From NCBI GenBank assembly GCA_963739005.1, contig CAVTYQ010000007.1, positions 620,001-684,000 of the forward strand: a DNA stretch of 64,000 bases. The letters are read 5' to 3'. Shown in pieces: positions 9,006 to 18,806 of this stretch (position 1 is its first letter; every line of letters starts with the position of its first letter). Below the pieces are notes generated by a model. That model was not told the DNA's origin, made no database searches, and saw only the letters and a list, made by a program, of their open reading frames with translations. The translations under genes and the position numbers were made by a program. This DNA comes from DASWJZ01 sp963739005 (GTDB taxonomy: Bacteria > Pseudomonadota > Alphaproteobacteria > Rhizobiales > Afifellaceae).

Positions 9006-9033
9006 AAACGCCGCCTCAACGGGCGGCGTTTTT
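9006..9033 (+). terminator. Rho-independent terminator after carD
   Basis: A perfect 10-bp stem (9006-9015 with 9022-9031) encloses a 6-base loop and runs straight into TTTTT (9029-9033), 24 bases after the carD stop. This is the most canonical terminator in the window. Confidence 0.9.
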
Positions 9034-9035
9034 GT

Positions 9036-9161
9036 TTGCGCACCGCCGATGCCATTCACTTCGGGCGGGCCGAAGCTTGCGATGCCCTTGTGACCTTCGA
9101 CCACCGCTTTGTGAAGGCTGCAAAAGCGCGCGCCTGGAATTATTTAGGCACTGCGCCGGCG
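9036..9161 (+). pseudogene. Remnant of a PIN-domain (VapC-like) toxin gene
   Basis: Right after the carD terminator, one frame reads DAIHFGRAEACDALVTFDHRF followed by VKAAKARAWNYLGTAP. This matches the C-terminal third of type II VapC toxins, where D-A-hydrophobic-H and ALVTFD-x-x-F carry two of the acidic metal ligands. No start, no N-terminal half with the first Asp, and no antitoxin gene are present, because atpC follows on the other strand. The frame continues without similarity to 9278. I read it as a fossil of a toxin-antitoxin module; the resemblance is from motif recognition only. Confidence 0.6.
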
Positions 9162-9205
9162 TCCCACCTAGACCCTCAAAATGATCAGATTGGCCTGTCC
9201 GGGCC

Positions 9206-9616
9206 TCAGGCGGGAATGATCCAGCGCTGGACGTCTCTGAGCTCGTTCAGCTTCGCGTCGGCAAGGCGGCGCTTCTGATGATCTTCGCCGGCGTCGGCAA
9301 GGTCTTCTTCGGCGTTCTTGATTTCCCGCGCGAGGTCCTCGGCGCTCAGATCCTCGAGCGAGATCGCCTGGTCGGCAAGGATGGTGAGCCCGCCCGGCGT
9401 CACGTCGGCAAAGCCGCCGCGCACAAAGAACTTCTGCACCTCTCCCGAGAGCGCCTTAACTTCAATTTGCCCCGGCTTCAGCGTGCTCATTAGCGGCGCG
9501 TGCCGGGCAAAGACCGTGAAGTAGCCCTCGCCTCCCGGAACGACGACGGACTCGACGTCCTCCGAGACGAGCAGACGGTCCGGCGATACCAGATCGAATT
9601 TCAGGGGTTCGGCCAT
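9206..9616 (-). CDS. atpC: ATP synthase F1 epsilon subunit
   Basis: A 136-residue epsilon subunit. The N-terminal beta-sandwich (KFDLVSPDRLLVSEDVESVV, then GEGYFTVFARHAPLMSTLKPG) is followed by the C-terminal helical hairpin with EDLAREIKNAEEDL. Epsilon links the rotor to F1 and can inhibit ATP hydrolysis. It is the last gene of the minus-strand atpHAGDC operon. The gene normally follows atpD directly; here an 83-codon gene intervenes, leaving a 14-base gap before atpC. Confidence 0.97.
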   Translation of the reverse strand: MAEPLKFDLVSPDRLLVSEDVESVVVPGGEGYFTVFARHAPLMSTLKPGQIEVKALSGEVQKFFVRGGFADVTPGGLTILADQAISLEDLSAEDLAREIKNAEEDLADAGEDHQKRRLADAKLNELRDVQRWIIPA

Positions 9617-9630
9617 CTCTGTCTCTCAAT

Positions 9631-9878
9631 TCACGCCGGCTTGCGGCGATCCAACACGAAACCGACCGCGAAGCCGACGACGGCGCCGGCGAGTGCGAAG
9701 AGAGCGACGTGCTCGGTCTGGCTCGACGTCATCGAGCCGCCTCCCTGCGCCGTCCCCGAACCCTGCACCTCGATCTGTACGGGGCCGAGCTTGATCTCCG
9801 CTGCTTCAGGCCGCGTCAGCCAACCGGCGAGGCCCCCGACGACGAGTTCGACGATCAGCAGAACGACTTTGGCGTTCA

Positions 9879-9882
<4 letters not shown>
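9631..9882 (-). CDS. Small two-helix membrane protein inside the atp operon
   Basis: An 83-residue protein with two clear hydrophobic helices, VVLLIVELVVGGLAGWL (about 6-22) and VALFALAGAVVGFAVGFVL (about 60-78). They are joined by a polar linker of about 35 residues rich in Gly, Ser, Thr and Gln. Both helices contain small-residue GxxxG-like packing motifs. Its ATG overlaps the atpD stop (ATGATGA), so it is translationally coupled to atpD, and atpC follows after 14 bases. I do not recognise the family. The helical hairpin is reminiscent of subunit c or glycine-zipper proteins, but no ion-binding carboxylate is placed mid-helix as in subunit c. Function unknown. Confidence 0.75.
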
Positions 9883-11318
<1,436 letters not shown>

Positions 11319-11349
11319 CGTTGTCCTCGTCTTCTTGTTCGGCGCGGGC

Positions 11350-12231
11350 CTAGACGGCCTCGGCGCCGGAGATGATCTCGATCAGTTCCTTGGTGATCTG
11401 CGCCTGCCGCTGGCGGTTATACGAGAGCGACAGGCGGTCGATCATGTCGCCGGCGTTGCGCGTCGCGTTGTCCATCGCGCTCATCTGCGCGCCGTAGAAC
11501 GACGCGGCGTTTTCGAGCAGCGCCTTGTAGATCTGAATGCCGACGTTGCGCGGCAGAAGCTCGGCGAGGATCTCCTCCTCGTCGGGCTCGTATTCGTAGA
11601 CCGCGCCCTCAAGCGAAGGGCCCGCCCCCTCCGCCGACACTTCGGCCGGCACGATGCGCTGGGCGGTCGGCACCTGGCTGATCACCGAGCGGAAGCGCGA
11701 ATAGTAGAGTGTAGCGACGTCGAAGTCGCCATCGTCGAACATCGCAAGCAGGCGATCCGCGACCTGCTTCGCCTCGCCGAATGTGATCCGCTTGACGTTG
11801 CGGAAGTCCCTCCGCTCGACGATCTTGTCTGGGAACTGCCGGCGCAGGATGTCGTGGCCCTTGCGCCCGACCGCGAAGATCTTGACGGTCTTGCCCGCGG
11901 CGAGAAGGCGGCGCGCGTCATCGCGGGCAAGCCGCGCGATCGCGCTGTTGAAGGCGCCGGCAAGGCCGCGCTCTCCGGTGCAAACAAGCAATAGATGCAC
12001 GTCATCGCGGCCGGTCCCCGCGATCAGCGCCGGCGCGCCGAGCTGGCCCTTGGTCGCGCTCGCGATATTGGCGAGGACCGTCGCCATACGCTCGGCGTAG
12101 GGGCGTGCCGCCTCTGCCGATTCCTGCGCACGCCTCAGCTTCGCCGCGGCGACCATCTGCATCGCCTTGGTGATCTTCTGCGTCGCCTTCACCGAGGCGA
12201 TGCGGTTGCGGAGCGCCTTTAGGCTCGGCAT
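11350..12231 (-). CDS. atpG: ATP synthase F1 gamma subunit
   Basis: A 293-residue gamma subunit. The N-terminal helix MPSLKALRNRIASVKATQKI is followed by TKAMQMVAAAKLRRAQ. The C-terminal helix (MDNATRNAGDMIDRLSLSYN, then RQAQITKELIEIISGAEAV) forms the other half of the rotor coiled coil. The middle Rossmann-like part is of normal length. It lies between atpA (29-base gap) and atpD. Confidence 0.98.
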   Translation of the reverse strand: MPSLKALRNRIASVKATQKITKAMQMVAAAKLRRAQESAEAARPYAERMATVLANIASATKGQLGAPALIAGTGRDDVHLLLVCTGERGLAGAFNSAIARLARDDARRLLAAGKTVKIFAVGRKGHDILRRQFPDKIVERRDFRNVKRITFGEAKQVADRLLAMFDDGDFDVATLYYSRFRSVISQVPTAQRIVPAEVSAEGAGPSLEGAVYEYEPDEEEILAELLPRNVGIQIYKALLENAASFYGAQMSAMDNATRNAGDMIDRLSLSYNRQRQAQITKELIEIISGAEAV

Positions 12232-12260
12232 CTGCCGTTATTCCTTCATCGCCGGCGGCT

Positions 12261-13790
12261 TCAGGCGAAGTTCTTCGCGAACGTCTCGAGGATCGACTTC
12301 AGCTTCGCCTGCAGCTCGTCGCTGAGCTCGCCCTTGTCGCGGATCTGGTCGAGCACCGCCTTGTGCTCGCTCCGCATCAAGGCGAGGAGCCCGGTCTCGA
12401 ACTCGCGCACGCTTGCAAGCGGCAGCGGATCGAGGAGGCCGGAGGTGCCGGCGTAGATCACAACCACCTGTTCCTCGACCTTGAGCGGCGAGAACTGCGG
12501 CTGCTTTAGAAGCTCGGTCAGCCGGGCGCCGCGGCTCAACAGGCGCTGCGTCGCCTGGTCGAGGTCGGAGCCGAACTGCGCGAAGGCCGCCATCTCGCGG
12601 TATTGCGCGAGCTCGCCTTTGATCTTGCCGGCGACCTGCTTCATCGCCTTGATCTGCGCGGCGGAGCCGACGCGCGACACCGAGAGACCGACGTTCACGG
12701 CTGGACGGATGCCTTGATAGAAAAGGTCGGTCTCCAGGAAGATCTGGCCGTCGGTGATGGAGATGACGTTGGTCGGGATGTAGGCCGACACGTCGTTCGC
12801 CTGCGTCTCGATCACGGGGAGCGCGGTCAGCGAGCCGGCGCCGTTCTCATCGTTCATCTTGGCGGCGCGCTCGAGCAGGCGCGAATGCAGATAGAAGACG
12901 TCGCCGGGATAGGCTTCGCGCCCGGGCGGACGGCGCAGAAGCAGCGACATCTGTCGGTAGGCGACCGCCTGCTTAGAAAGGTCGTCGTAGGCGATCACCG
13001 CGTGCATGCCGTTGTCGCGGAAATATTCGCCCATGGCGCAGCCGGAGAACGGCGCCAGGAACTGCATTGGCGCCGGGTCGGAGGCCGTCGCCGCGACGAT
13101 GATCGAGTAGTCGAGCGCGCCGCGATCTTCGAGCGTCTTGGCGAACTGCACGACGGTCGAGCGCTTCTGCCCGACCGCGACGTAGATGCAGTAGAGCTTC
13201 TTCTTCTCGTCGCCGGCGTCGAAGGCCGGCTTCTGGTTCAGGATGGTGTCGAGGATGATCGCCGACTTGCCGGTCTGGCGGTCGCCGATGATGAGCTCGC
13301 GTTGGCCGCGGCCGATCGGGATCAGCGCGTCGATGGCTTTCAGGCCTGTCGCCATCGGCTCGTGCACGGACTTCCGCGGAATGATCCCTGGCGCCTTTAC
13401 GTCGACGCGCCGTTTCTCCGTCGACTCGATCGGGCCCTTCCCGTCGATCGGGTTGCCGAGCGCATCGACCACGCGGCCGAGCAGCCCCTTGCCGACCGGC
13501 ACTTCCACGATGGCGCCGGTGCGCTTGACGGTATCGCCTTCCTTGATCTCGCGGTCGGTGCCGAAAATGACGATGCCGACATTGTCGACCTCGAGGTTCA
13601 GCGCCATCCCGCGGATGCCGTTCTCGAAGGCGACCATCTCGCCGGCCTGCACGTTGTCGAGGCCGTAGACGCGGGCGATGCCGTCGCCGACGGAGAGCAC
13701 CTGCCCGACCTCGGAGACTTCCGCCTCCTTGCCGAAATTCTTGATCTGCTCGCGCAGGATCGAGGAGATTTCCGCGGCCCGAATATCCAT
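12261..13790 (-). CDS. atpA: ATP synthase F1 alpha subunit
   Basis: A 509-residue alpha subunit beginning MDIRAAEISSILREQIKNF. The non-catalytic nucleotide-binding P-loop is GDRQTGKSA, and the conserved arginine-finger region is VGLSVSRVGSAAQ. The length is standard. Its start coincides with the last base of the atpH stop, so translation is probably coupled. It contributes regulatory nucleotide sites and the catalytic Arg finger to the alpha3beta3 hexamer. Confidence 0.99.
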   Translation of the reverse strand: MDIRAAEISSILREQIKNFGKEAEVSEVGQVLSVGDGIARVYGLDNVQAGEMVAFENGIRGMALNLEVDNVGIVIFGTDREIKEGDTVKRTGAIVEVPVGKGLLGRVVDALGNPIDGKGPIESTEKRRVDVKAPGIIPRKSVHEPMATGLKAIDALIPIGRGQRELIIGDRQTGKSAIILDTILNQKPAFDAGDEKKKLYCIYVAVGQKRSTVVQFAKTLEDRGALDYSIIVAATASDPAPMQFLAPFSGCAMGEYFRDNGMHAVIAYDDLSKQAVAYRQMSLLLRRPPGREAYPGDVFYLHSRLLERAAKMNDENGAGSLTALPVIETQANDVSAYIPTNVISITDGQIFLETDLFYQGIRPAVNVGLSVSRVGSAAQIKAMKQVAGKIKGELAQYREMAAFAQFGSDLDQATQRLLSRGARLTELLKQPQFSPLKVEEQVVVIYAGTSGLLDPLPLASVREFETGLLALMRSEHKAVLDQIRDKGELSDELQAKLKSILETFAKNFA

Positions 13791-14350
13791 CAGCCGACCT
13801 CTTTGAGCTGGGTTCTGACGTTCATCAATCTGGTGCGAAGCGACGTGTCGATCATGCGCGAGCCGACCTTGACCACAAGCCCGCCGAGAAGCGCCGGGTT
13901 GACCCGCGTCTGGAGTGTCACATCCTTGCCGAGCTTATCCTTCAGCGCGCTCTTCAGCGCAGCGACCTGCGCGTCGCTCAAGGGATGCGCCGAGGCGACC
14001 TCGGCCGTGACTTCGCCGCGCGCGCGCGCGGCCATCTCGCGAAACGCCTTGATGATGCCGGCGAGCGCGAAGAGCCGCCGATTCTTGGCGACAAGGCGTA
14101 GGAGATTTCCGGTGAGCCCGCCGATCCCGGCCTTGTCGGCAATCGCGCCGATCGCCCGCTCCTGATCCTCGGAGGAAAACACCGGGCTTTCGACGAGCCG
14201 CCGGAAGTCGGCGCTTTCGTCGAACATGCGGGAAAGGCTCTGAAGCTCGCCCTCGATGCGTTCGATCGCGGATTCGTCGCGTGCAAGGTCGAAAAGAGCT
14301 GAGGCGTATCGCTCGGCAACGCCGGAAACCGAGGAGGTTCGATCCGTCAC
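13790..14350 (-). CDS. atpH: ATP synthase F1 delta subunit
   Basis: A 186-residue delta subunit (OSCP homologue), which ties F1 to the peripheral stalk. Landmarks are VAERYASALFDLARDE near the N-terminus, FSSEDQERAIGAIADKAG in the middle, and the C-terminal DVTLQTRVNPALLGGLVVKV plus GSRMIDTSLRTRL. It is the first gene of the operon. F0 genes are absent here, as is usual in alphaproteobacteria. The 293-base gap upstream, shared with the divergent copC, must hold the atp promoter, but I cannot pinpoint it. Confidence 0.97.
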   Translation of the reverse strand: MTDRTSSVSGVAERYASALFDLARDESAIERIEGELQSLSRMFDESADFRRLVESPVFSSEDQERAIGAIADKAGIGGLTGNLLRLVAKNRRLFALAGIIKAFREMAARARGEVTAEVASAHPLSDAQVAALKSALKDKLGKDVTLQTRVNPALLGGLVVKVGSRMIDTSLRTRLMNVRTQLKEVG

Positions 14351-14643
14351 GCGGGTCTCTCTTCCCTGTCAATCAGCCCGGCGGCGGCGGGCAATCTTTC
14401 GGCAAAACTCGGAGGGCGCGGTCCGGCGCCCCCGAGCCACGCGCGGGTCGTCTAGCATGGTGTTTTTGACGGCGCAACACGGCCAGAGAAGCCGGGTTTG
14501 GGCAGCATTGGCAAGCCCTCCCGTGTCGTCCGCCGGCCACAACCGCAAGTCGAATGTTGGCGAGCCGCGACGCCGCGACCGCTTGACGGCCGAGTGTCAT
14601 GCGCGTCGCGTAGCCACCGCTTGCGCCGGAGAGAGAAGAACCG

Positions 14644-15015
14644 ATGTCCAATCCGATCCCTATGCTCGCTCTCGCCACTGTCGTGGCCCTTGGTCCCGCG
14701 GGCCACGCGTCTGCCCACGCCCATCTGAAATCGGCGGTGCCAGCCGTAAGCGGCACAGTGGCGGCGGCCCCCACCGAGCTCGACCTCACCTTCACCGAGA
14801 GCATCGACCTTGCTTTCACCGGCGTTGCGCTGATGGGACCAGGCAAAGAAACGGTCGAAACGGGCGAGGCCAAGCTCAAATCCGGGGACGACACGACCCT
14901 CATCGTGCCGCTCGCGGGTGCCCTCTCGGCCGGCGCCTACACGGTCTCCTGGCATGCCTTGGCGAAGGACGGGCACAAGACGAAGGGGAGCTATGCCTTT
15001 ACCATCAAGCCCTGA
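14644..15015 (+). CDS. copC: Copper resistance protein CopC
   Basis: A 123-residue exported protein. A signal peptide ends near GHASA so that the mature chain begins HAHLKSAVPA, placing the N-terminal His that binds Cu(II) in this family. The Ig-like fold shows the usual elements: PTELDLTFTESIDL, then SAGAYTVSWHALAKDGH, and GSYAFTIKP at the end. The His of the SWHALAKDGHK segment is the usual second copper ligand region. The gene ends one base into the copD start. It is a periplasmic copper carrier, probably partnering CopD. Confidence 0.93.
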   Translation: MSNPIPMLALATVVALGPAGHASAHAHLKSAVPAVSGTVAAAPTELDLTFTESIDLAFTGVALMGPGKETVETGEAKLKSGDDTTLIVPLAGALSAGAYTVSWHALAKDGHKTKGSYAFTIKP

Positions 15016-15896
15016 TGACCCCGGACGCCGCCCTCGTCGTTTGCCGCTTCTTGAACGATGCATCGGCGATGCTCCTCTGGGGAACCTGCGCCTACCTGGC
15101 AACGCTGATGCCGAAGGATCTGGCGCTCGAGATCGGGCGGCGGCTTCAATTGTTCTCTTTCGTCACGGCCGCCGTCGCGGTCGCGACGACGGCCGTAACG
15201 CTTCCGCTTGGGGCCGCTGCGATCGGCGACGGCTGGCGCGACGCGGTCGATCCGGCGACGGTCCGTGCGGTCCTGTTCGAGACCGGCGTCGGGGAAGCGT
15301 GGCAGGCGCGGGCCACCGCCGCATTGCTTCTGACAATATCACTCGCCTCTCCCTTCCCCGGCTTTCGGGCGACCGCTCTTAGCGCGGGACTGCTCCTCGC
15401 GAGCCTCGCCGCGACCGGACACGCGGCGATGCACGAGGGATGGCTGGGCCTTGCGCATCGCGTCAACGACGCCGCGCATGTCCTCTCGGGCGGCGCCTGG
15501 CTTGGCGCCTTGGTGCCGCTGCTTCTCGTCCTTAGGGCGGACGACGACATACGCCATAAGACGGACGCGGCGCTGGCGCTTCGGCGGTTCTCCACGGCCG
15601 GACATATTGCCGTGGCGCTTGTCGTCGCGACGGGCGTCGTCAACACCGTCCTTGTTCTCGGTCGATGGCCGACCGACTGGTCCTCGCCCTATCAGGCGAT
15701 GCTCGCGACGAAGATCGTCGTTGTCCTGGCGATGGTCGCCCTTGCCGCGGTCAATCGCTACCTCCTCGTCCCGCAAATCGCATGCGGCCGGCTTGGCGCG
15801 GTGCGCGCCATCCGCTTCGGGGCGGTGGCCGAGATCGCTCTTGGGCTCTCCGCGATTGGCCTCGTCGCGGTCTTCGGAATGCTTGAACCGACATAG
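15015..15896 (+). CDS. copD: Copper resistance protein CopD
   Basis: A 293-residue inner-membrane protein starting at ATG 15015, which overlaps the copC stop (TGATG). It has about eight hydrophobic helices. Family landmarks are VCRFLNDASAMLLWGTCAYL at the start, GHAAMHEG, HVLSGGAWLGALVPL and FSTAGHIAVALVV. These conserved His-containing helices are typical of CopD, which works with CopC in copper uptake or homeostasis. The open frame extends far upstream through copC in another frame, but that part is a shadow. Confidence 0.93.
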   Translation: MTPDAALVVCRFLNDASAMLLWGTCAYLATLMPKDLALEIGRRLQLFSFVTAAVAVATTAVTLPLGAAAIGDGWRDAVDPATVRAVLFETGVGEAWQARATAALLLTISLASPFPGFRATALSAGLLLASLAATGHAAMHEGWLGLAHRVNDAAHVLSGGAWLGALVPLLLVLRADDDIRHKTDAALALRRFSTAGHIAVALVVATGVVNTVLVLGRWPTDWSSPYQAMLATKIVVVLAMVALAAVNRYLLVPQIACGRLGAVRAIRFGAVAEIALGLSAIGLVAVFGMLEPT

Positions 15897-16069
15897 GCGC
15901 CGTGACGGGCGCTCAGCCGCGCCGTCAACTGCAAAGCCGCCTAATCTCCTGATTTACCAGATGTTTTACCAGGCAAATATTGGAACGGCGGCCGGGCTAG
16001 CACGTTTGTCGGCCATGTGGGGCTGACGAATAGGTCGGACGATCCGGCCGCGACAGACAGGAGAATGTC

Positions 16070-16477
16070 ATGAAGAGAGCGCTAGGCGCGGGCGTCGCCT
16101 GCATCGTTCTTGCCACGAGCAGCATCGTCACCCCGGCGGCCGCCGACTCGCACAACTACCGTGAGCAGGAGCGGGTGATGGGCAGCTACTGCGACCGTCA
16201 TCCGGGCGACCACGATTGCTGGGACTGGAGCCACCATCGCGATCATTGGAACGAGTCCCGCTATCACGATTGGTACGGCCACCACCGCCATGATTTCGGT
16301 CCGGCGGACGCGGCGGCCGCGATCTTCGGGTTCGTGGCGGGTGCAGCGGCGAGCGCTGCCGCCGGCGCGGCCGACACCTCGCACGGAGCGGCGTGCGACG
16401 CGCGCTACCGGTCCTACGATTGGCACACGGACACCTACATGGGCTTCGACGGCCATCGGCACGAATGCAGGCTGTAG
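16070..16477 (+). CDS. His-rich BA14K-type secreted protein
   Basis: A 135-residue exported protein with a signal peptide (cut near TPAAADS) and a purine-rich AGGAGA before the ATG. The C-terminus has the BA14K pattern: CDARYRSYDWHTDTYMGFDG followed by HRHEC. Between them lies an unusual segment rich in His, Asp, Trp and Tyr (HPGDHDCWDWSHHRDHW, then YHDWYGHHRHDFG) and then an Ala/Gly-rich hydrophobic stretch of about 25 residues that could insert in a membrane. The gene lies just downstream of copCD, so metal binding is a fair guess but unproven. Two direct TTTACCAG copies (15953-15960 and 15965-15972) lie upstream. Confidence 0.8.
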   Translation: MKRALGAGVACIVLATSSIVTPAAADSHNYREQERVMGSYCDRHPGDHDCWDWSHHRDHWNESRYHDWYGHHRHDFGPADAAAAIFGFVAGAAASAAAGAADTSHGAACDARYRSYDWHTDTYMGFDGHRHECRL

Positions 16478-16507
16478 CCGTCGTGTCGAACAGACCAGAG
16501 TGACAGG

Positions 16508-16529
16508 GAGCCGGCCTTCGGGCCGGCTC
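16508..16529. terminator. Bidirectional terminator between the BA14K gene and priA
   Basis: A perfect 9-bp stem (16508-16516 with 16521-16529) around a TTCG tetraloop lies between two convergent genes. The TTCGTTCGTT tail on the plus strand is only moderately T-rich. It probably ends transcription from both sides. Confidence 0.75.
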
Positions 16530-16537
16530 TTCGTTCG

Positions 16538-18745
16538 TTACAAGAAGCTCATCGGGTCGATGTCGATTGCAACCTTGATCGAGCCACGCGCTTTCGGTGC
16601 GCGCTGAAGCCAGGCGCGCAGCCAGTCGTGCAGGCGGCTCGCTCTGTCGGATTGCGCGAGCAGCCGGAAACGATGGCGGCCGCGAAGCACCGCGAAGGGC
16701 GCCTCCGCCGGGCCCCATAGCCTGACCCCCTCCTCCATCGGTGCGGCCATCGCCATAGCGCGCGCGTGTGCCTCAGCCGTCGGCCGGTCGGCGGCGGAGA
16801 CGATGACCGAGGCGAGCCGGCCGAAGGGTGGCAGATGTCCGCGACGGCGTGTCTCGATCTCGCTCGCGTAGAAGGCCTCGCGGTCGCCGGAGACGAGCGC
16901 CTGCACCACTGGGTGGTCGGGCGAATAGGTCTGGATCAGGCCGCGACTGACCTGTCCCACGCGCCCTGCCCGCCCCGTCACCTGCGTCAGGAGCTGCCAG
17001 GTGCGCTCGGCCGCGCGCGGGTCGCCGTGCGACAAGCCGAGATCCGCGTCGACCACGCCGACCAGCGAAAGGCCCGGAAAATTGTGGCCCTTCGCCACGA
17101 GCTGCGTGCCGACGACGATATCGACCTCGCCGCGTTCGATGGCGCCGAGCTCGGCGCGGACGCGCTCCCAGCCGCCGAGCATGTCGCTCGACATGATGAG
17201 CGTGCGCGCATTCGGGAAGCGCTCGACAACCTCCTCCTGCAGACGCTCCACGCCCGGGCCGATGGCGACGAGGCTCTCTTCCGCGCTGCAATTCGGGCAG
17301 GTCTCCGGCCGCTTCTCCTCGTGGCCGCAATGGTGGCAGACGAGGAGCTTGCGGAACCGGTGCTCGACCAGCCAGGTCGAGCAGTTCGGGCAGGCCATGC
17401 GGTGGCCGCAGGTGCGGCAGAGCGTCAGCGGCGCGTAGCCGCGGCGGTTCAGGAAAAGCAGCGCCTGCTCGCGCTTTTCGATCGTCTCGGTCACCGCCGC
17501 GACAAGCGGCGGTGAGAGCCAGCGCCCGCGTTCCGGCGGATGGCGCTTCAGATCGATCGCGGCGATCTCAGGCGCGACCGCGACACCGAAACGCGCTGGG
17601 AGTCTCAGATGCCGGTAGCGGCCGCGATCGGCGTTGACGCGGCTTTCCACCGACGGCGTCGCGGAGGAAAGCACGACAGGAAACCCCGAGAGGTTTCCGC
17701 GCACGACCGCCATGTCGCGGGCGTGGTAGGTGACGCCCTCCTCCTGCTTGTAGGCTTGGTCGTGCTCCTCATCGACGACGATCAGCCCGAGATTCGAGAA
17801 CGGCAGGAAGAGCGCCGAGCGCGCGCCGACGAGCGCCCTCACCTCGCCACGCGCGACCGCGCGCCAGACCCGCGCGCGCGTCTTCGCACCGACTTCCGAA
17901 TGCCACTCCGCAGGCCTTGAGCCGAAGCGTGCCGCGAAGCGGTCGAGAAACGCGCCGGTCAGCGCGATCTCGGGCAGGAGGATCAGCGCCTGCTTGCCGC
18001 GGCGGAGCGTCTCCGCGACGGCCTCGAAATAAACCTCCGTCTTGCCGGAGCCGGTGACGCCATCGAGAAGCGAAACCGAGAAGGCATCGCGCACGCTTTC
18101 GCGCAGCACCGCCGCGGCATTCTCCTGTTCCACCGAGAGTTCCGGGCGGCCATGGTCAGGATCGAGGTCGGCGGCGATCGGACGCGCCGGTATGGCGACC
18201 CGTTCCAGCGTACCGCCCTCAAGCAGGCCGTCGATGACGCCGGACGAGACGCCGGCCGCAGCGGCGAGACCCGACTTCGACCAGGCGAGGCCGTCGCCGG
18301 CCACGTCGAGGATGCGCTTCCGCGCCGCGGTCATGCGGTCGGGCGGCGCGCCGGAGAGGCGGACGCCGACGATCGGCTTCTCCGGCTCGAAGGCCTGCGG
18401 CGCCCGCAGCACCATGCGCAGGACCATGCCGCGCGGCGTCAACGTGTAGTCCGCCACCCAGTCGACGAAGCGGATGAGCGCGTCGGGGAGCGGCGGCGCG
18501 TCGTAGATGTGCTCGATTTCGCGCAGCTTCTTCGGCGCCACGTCGTCGGGCGTCGCCTTCCAGACGGCGCCCATCACGAGCCGCGTGCCGAGCGGCACCG
18601 CGACGATCGTGCCCGGGGGCAGCACCCGGTCGGAGGCATAGGTGTAGGGGCCGTCGACCGCGACCGGCACGAGCACAGGGTGAAGGTGCCGTTCGGTGAG
18701 AAATGCCGCTTGTGCGGCCGAGGAACTGGCTGAGGGGCAACTCAT
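16538..18745 (-). CDS. priA: Primosomal protein N' (replication restart helicase PriA)
   Basis: From ATG 18745 the product has 735 residues. The N-terminal DNA-binding domain (VLVPVAVDGPYTYASD) is followed by the helicase core with P-loop GVTGSGKTEVY and DEEHD box. The zinc-binding insert has paired cysteines (LCRTCGHRMACPNCSTWL, then VCHHCGHEEKRPETCPNC), and motif VI is VTGRAGRVGQ. PriA restarts stalled replication forks. The frame stays open to 18907, but the extension overlaps the fsa start and lacks family character. In related genomes priA usually stands directly before atpH; here copCD and the BA14K gene intervene. Confidence 0.95.
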   Translation of the reverse strand: MSCPSASSSAAQAAFLTERHLHPVLVPVAVDGPYTYASDRVLPPGTIVAVPLGTRLVMGAVWKATPDDVAPKKLREIEHIYDAPPLPDALIRFVDWVADYTLTPRGMVLRMVLRAPQAFEPEKPIVGVRLSGAPPDRMTAARKRILDVAGDGLAWSKSGLAAAAGVSSGVIDGLLEGGTLERVAIPARPIAADLDPDHGRPELSVEQENAAAVLRESVRDAFSVSLLDGVTGSGKTEVYFEAVAETLRRGKQALILLPEIALTGAFLDRFAARFGSRPAEWHSEVGAKTRARVWRAVARGEVRALVGARSALFLPFSNLGLIVVDEEHDQAYKQEEGVTYHARDMAVVRGNLSGFPVVLSSATPSVESRVNADRGRYRHLRLPARFGVAVAPEIAAIDLKRHPPERGRWLSPPLVAAVTETIEKREQALLFLNRRGYAPLTLCRTCGHRMACPNCSTWLVEHRFRKLLVCHHCGHEEKRPETCPNCSAEESLVAIGPGVERLQEEVVERFPNARTLIMSSDMLGGWERVRAELGAIERGEVDIVVGTQLVAKGHNFPGLSLVGVVDADLGLSHGDPRAAERTWQLLTQVTGRAGRVGQVSRGLIQTYSPDHPVVQALVSGDREAFYASEIETRRRGHLPPFGRLASVIVSAADRPTAEAHARAMAMAAPMEEGVRLWGPAEAPFAVLRGRHRFRLLAQSDRASRLHDWLRAWLQRAPKARGSIKVAIDIDPMSFL

Positions 18746-18806
18746 TGAATAAGAGGGAAGCGCGAACGATATCCTGCTGCAATGTAGGCCCAGCCCGGAA
18801 AAGCCC

